From positions 1-7,065 of the forward strand of contig JAUTXA010000012.1 in assembly GCA_030838265.1 (NCBI GenBank): 7,065 nucleotides of DNA. Direction: 5' to 3'. Origin of the DNA: Actinomycetota bacterium (GTDB lineage: Bacteria; Actinomycetota; Acidimicrobiia; Acidimicrobiales; BP-101). The translations under genes were made by a program, and so were the position numbers. The notes beneath the pieces are model-generated. The model was not told the origin of the DNA. It saw only the letters and a list, made by a program, of their open reading frames with translations, and ran no database searches. Of this stretch, positions 5,846-7,065 are shown piece by piece. Each line of letters begins with the position of its first letter. The stretch's first letter is position 1.

Positions 5846-5855
5846 GCCCTTCGCC

Positions 5856-7065
5856 ATGGCGGACCTCGACACCATCTTCAAGGCCTACGACATCAGGGGC
5901 ACCGTCCCTGACCAGCTCGATGCCGACGCGGCTCGGGCCATCGGGGCCGCGTTCGCCCGCTTCGCCAAGGCCGACCGCATCCTGGTCGCCCGCGACATGC
6001 GGCCGAGCGGTGTCGAGCTGACCAAGGCCTTCTTCGAGGGCGTCACCAGCCAGGGGGTCGATGCCGTCGACCTGGGCCTGGCCAGCACCGACCTCATCTA
6101 CTTCGCGGCCGGCAAGCTCGACGCACCGGGCGCCATGTTCACCGCCTCCCACAACCCGGCCCAGTACAACGGCATCAAGCTGTGCCTGGCCGGGGCCGCG
6201 CCCGTCGGCGCCGACACCGGGCTCGACGAGATCAAGGCCGTGGCGGCCCAGGGCCTCGAGCCCGTCCCCGACGACCAGCGAGGCCGCGTCAGCCAGCTCG
6301 AGTTCCTCGACGAGTACGCCGACCACGTCCGGTCCTTCGTCGACGTGTCGAAGCTGCGGCGCCTCAAGATCGTGGCCGACACGGCCAACGGAATGGGTGG
6401 GCTCGTCGCCCCCAAGGTCTTCGAGAAGCTGCCCGTCGACCTCGAGATCATGTACGGCGAGCTCGACGGGACCTTCCCCAACCATCCGGCCGATCCCATC
6501 CAGCCCGAGAACCAGCGCGACCTTCAGGCTCGTGTCCTCGAGACCAAGGCCGACGTCGGCCTGGCCTTCGACGGCGACGCCGACCGGGTCTTCCTGGTCG
6601 ACAACGAGGGCCAGACCATCTCCGGCTCGACCACCACCGCCATGGTGGCCAAGGCCATGCTCGAGAAGCACCCCGGCGCCACCATCCTCCACAACCTGAT
6701 CTGCAGCCGAGCCGTCCCCGAGGTCGTCCGCGAGAACGGCGGCACACCCGTCCGCACCAAGGTCGGCCACTCGTACATCAAGGCGATCATGGCCGAGACG
6801 GGTGCGGTCTTCGGGGGCGAGCACTCTGGGCACTACTACTTCGCCGAGAACTACCGGGCGGACTCGGGGTTGGTGGCGACCATGGTCATCCTCGGCCTGC
6901 TCTGCGCGTCCGACCATCCTCTGTCGGAGCTGCGCAAGCCCTTCGAGCGCTACGCCGCGTCGGGCGAGATCAACACGGTCGTCGACGACCAGGGCGCCGT
7001 CATCGATCGGGTGGCCAAGGCTTACGCCGACGGCACCCAAGACCACCTCGACGGCCTCACCGTGA
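5856..7065 (+). CDS. manB: Phosphomannomutase/phosphoglucomutase, ManB type (C-terminus beyond the window)
   Basis: The first 403 residues of an alpha-D-phosphohexomutase, which interconverts hexose 6-phosphate and hexose 1-phosphate in the cytoplasm and so feeds GDP-mannose or UDP-glucose synthesis. It opens with the family-typical FKAYDIRG (8-15). The catalytic phosphoserine motif TASHNP is at 96-101 with Ser98. The metal-binding loop DGDADR is at 239-244 (Asp239, Asp241, Asp243). The sugar-recognition loop GEHSGH is at 321-326, whose E-S pair is typical of enzymes accepting mannose and glucose phosphates. Family members are usually about 450-460 residues, so most of domain IV, including the phosphate-binding loop, lies past the window edge. 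The start is fixed by the conserved N-terminus. Position after the GT-C and GtrA-GT2 genes fits a role in supplying their sugar donor. Phosphomannomutase versus phosphoglucomutase preference cannot be decided here. Confidence 0.95.
   Translation, partial: MADLDTIFKAYDIRGTVPDQLDADAARAIGAAFARFAKADRILVARDMRPSGVELTKAFFEGVTSQGVDAVDLGLASTDLIYFAAGKLDAPGAMFTASHNPAQYNGIKLCLAGAAPVGADTGLDEIKAVAAQGLEPVPDDQRGRVSQLEFLDEYADHVRSFVDVSKLRRLKIVADTANGMGGLVAPKVFEKLPVDLEIMYGELDGTFPNHPADPIQPENQRDLQARVLETKADVGLAFDGDADRVFLVDNEGQTISGSTTTAMVAKAMLEKHPGATILHNLICSRAVPEVVRENGGTPVRTKVGHSYIKAIMAETGAVFGGEHSGHYYFAENYRADSGLVATMVILGLLCASDHPLSELRKPFERYAASGEINTVVDDQGAVIDRVAKAYADGTQDHLDGLTV

Noticed and set aside
5815..5855. An ATG overlapping the stop of the GtrA-GT2 gene (ATGA) as a start for manB.
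   Set aside because: It is not in frame with manB; ATG 5856 gives the conserved N-terminus directly.
4424..7046. Two further long minus-strand open frames (4424-5710 and 5694-7046).
   Set aside because: They are antisense shadows of GtrA-GT2 and manB, whose catalytic motifs are unmistakable on the plus strand.

Overview
The window looks like a chromosomal segment of a high-GC actinobacterium, most likely of the class Acidimicrobiia or a close relative. The signs are a very G/C-rich third codon position, an actinobacteria-type DUF3499 gene in the same neighbourhood as a ManB phosphohexomutase (an association I recall from mycobacteria), GTG starts with 4-nt GTGA overlaps, and several genes whose -10 box sits only 6-10 nt before the start codon, as expected for leaderless mRNAs. 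I see no tRNA, rRNA, CRISPR array, insertion sequence or phage gene.

Layout. The left edge (1-145, minus strand) holds the first 48 codons of a membrane-anchored protein, possibly FtsH. A 155-bp divergent intergenic region separates it from a rightward series: a small DUF3499 protein (301-531), a small Cys-rich DUF6788-like protein (562-837), and a CPBP-family intramembrane protease (834-1601) coupled to it by a 4-nt overlap. Next is a 60-residue double-CxxC zinc-ribbon protein (1705-1887).

Between 1888 and 2201 there is no convincing gene. This stretch has an extended -10 promoter, about 230 nt of sequence that folds into nested and tandem hairpins closed by a long-range helix, and a strong intrinsic terminator whose T-run ends 9 nt before the next ATG. 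It is the best candidate in the window for an undescribed element: a structured leader or attenuator, or a stand-alone small RNA. I could not match it to any RNA family I know.

The right half is a cell-surface glycosylation module. A large multi-pass GT-C-like membrane protein (2202-4655) overlaps by 4 nt a GtrA-GT2 fusion (4652-5818), and 37 nt later a ManB-type phosphomannomutase/phosphoglucomutase (5856 to the edge) begins. A coherent but inferred model: ManB makes the hexose-1-phosphate that leads to the nucleotide sugar, the GT2 domain loads the sugar onto polyprenyl phosphate, the GtrA domain helps move that lipid-linked sugar across the membrane, and the GT-C protein transfers the sugar to an acceptor outside the cytoplasm. 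The structured RNA sits where it could control this module.
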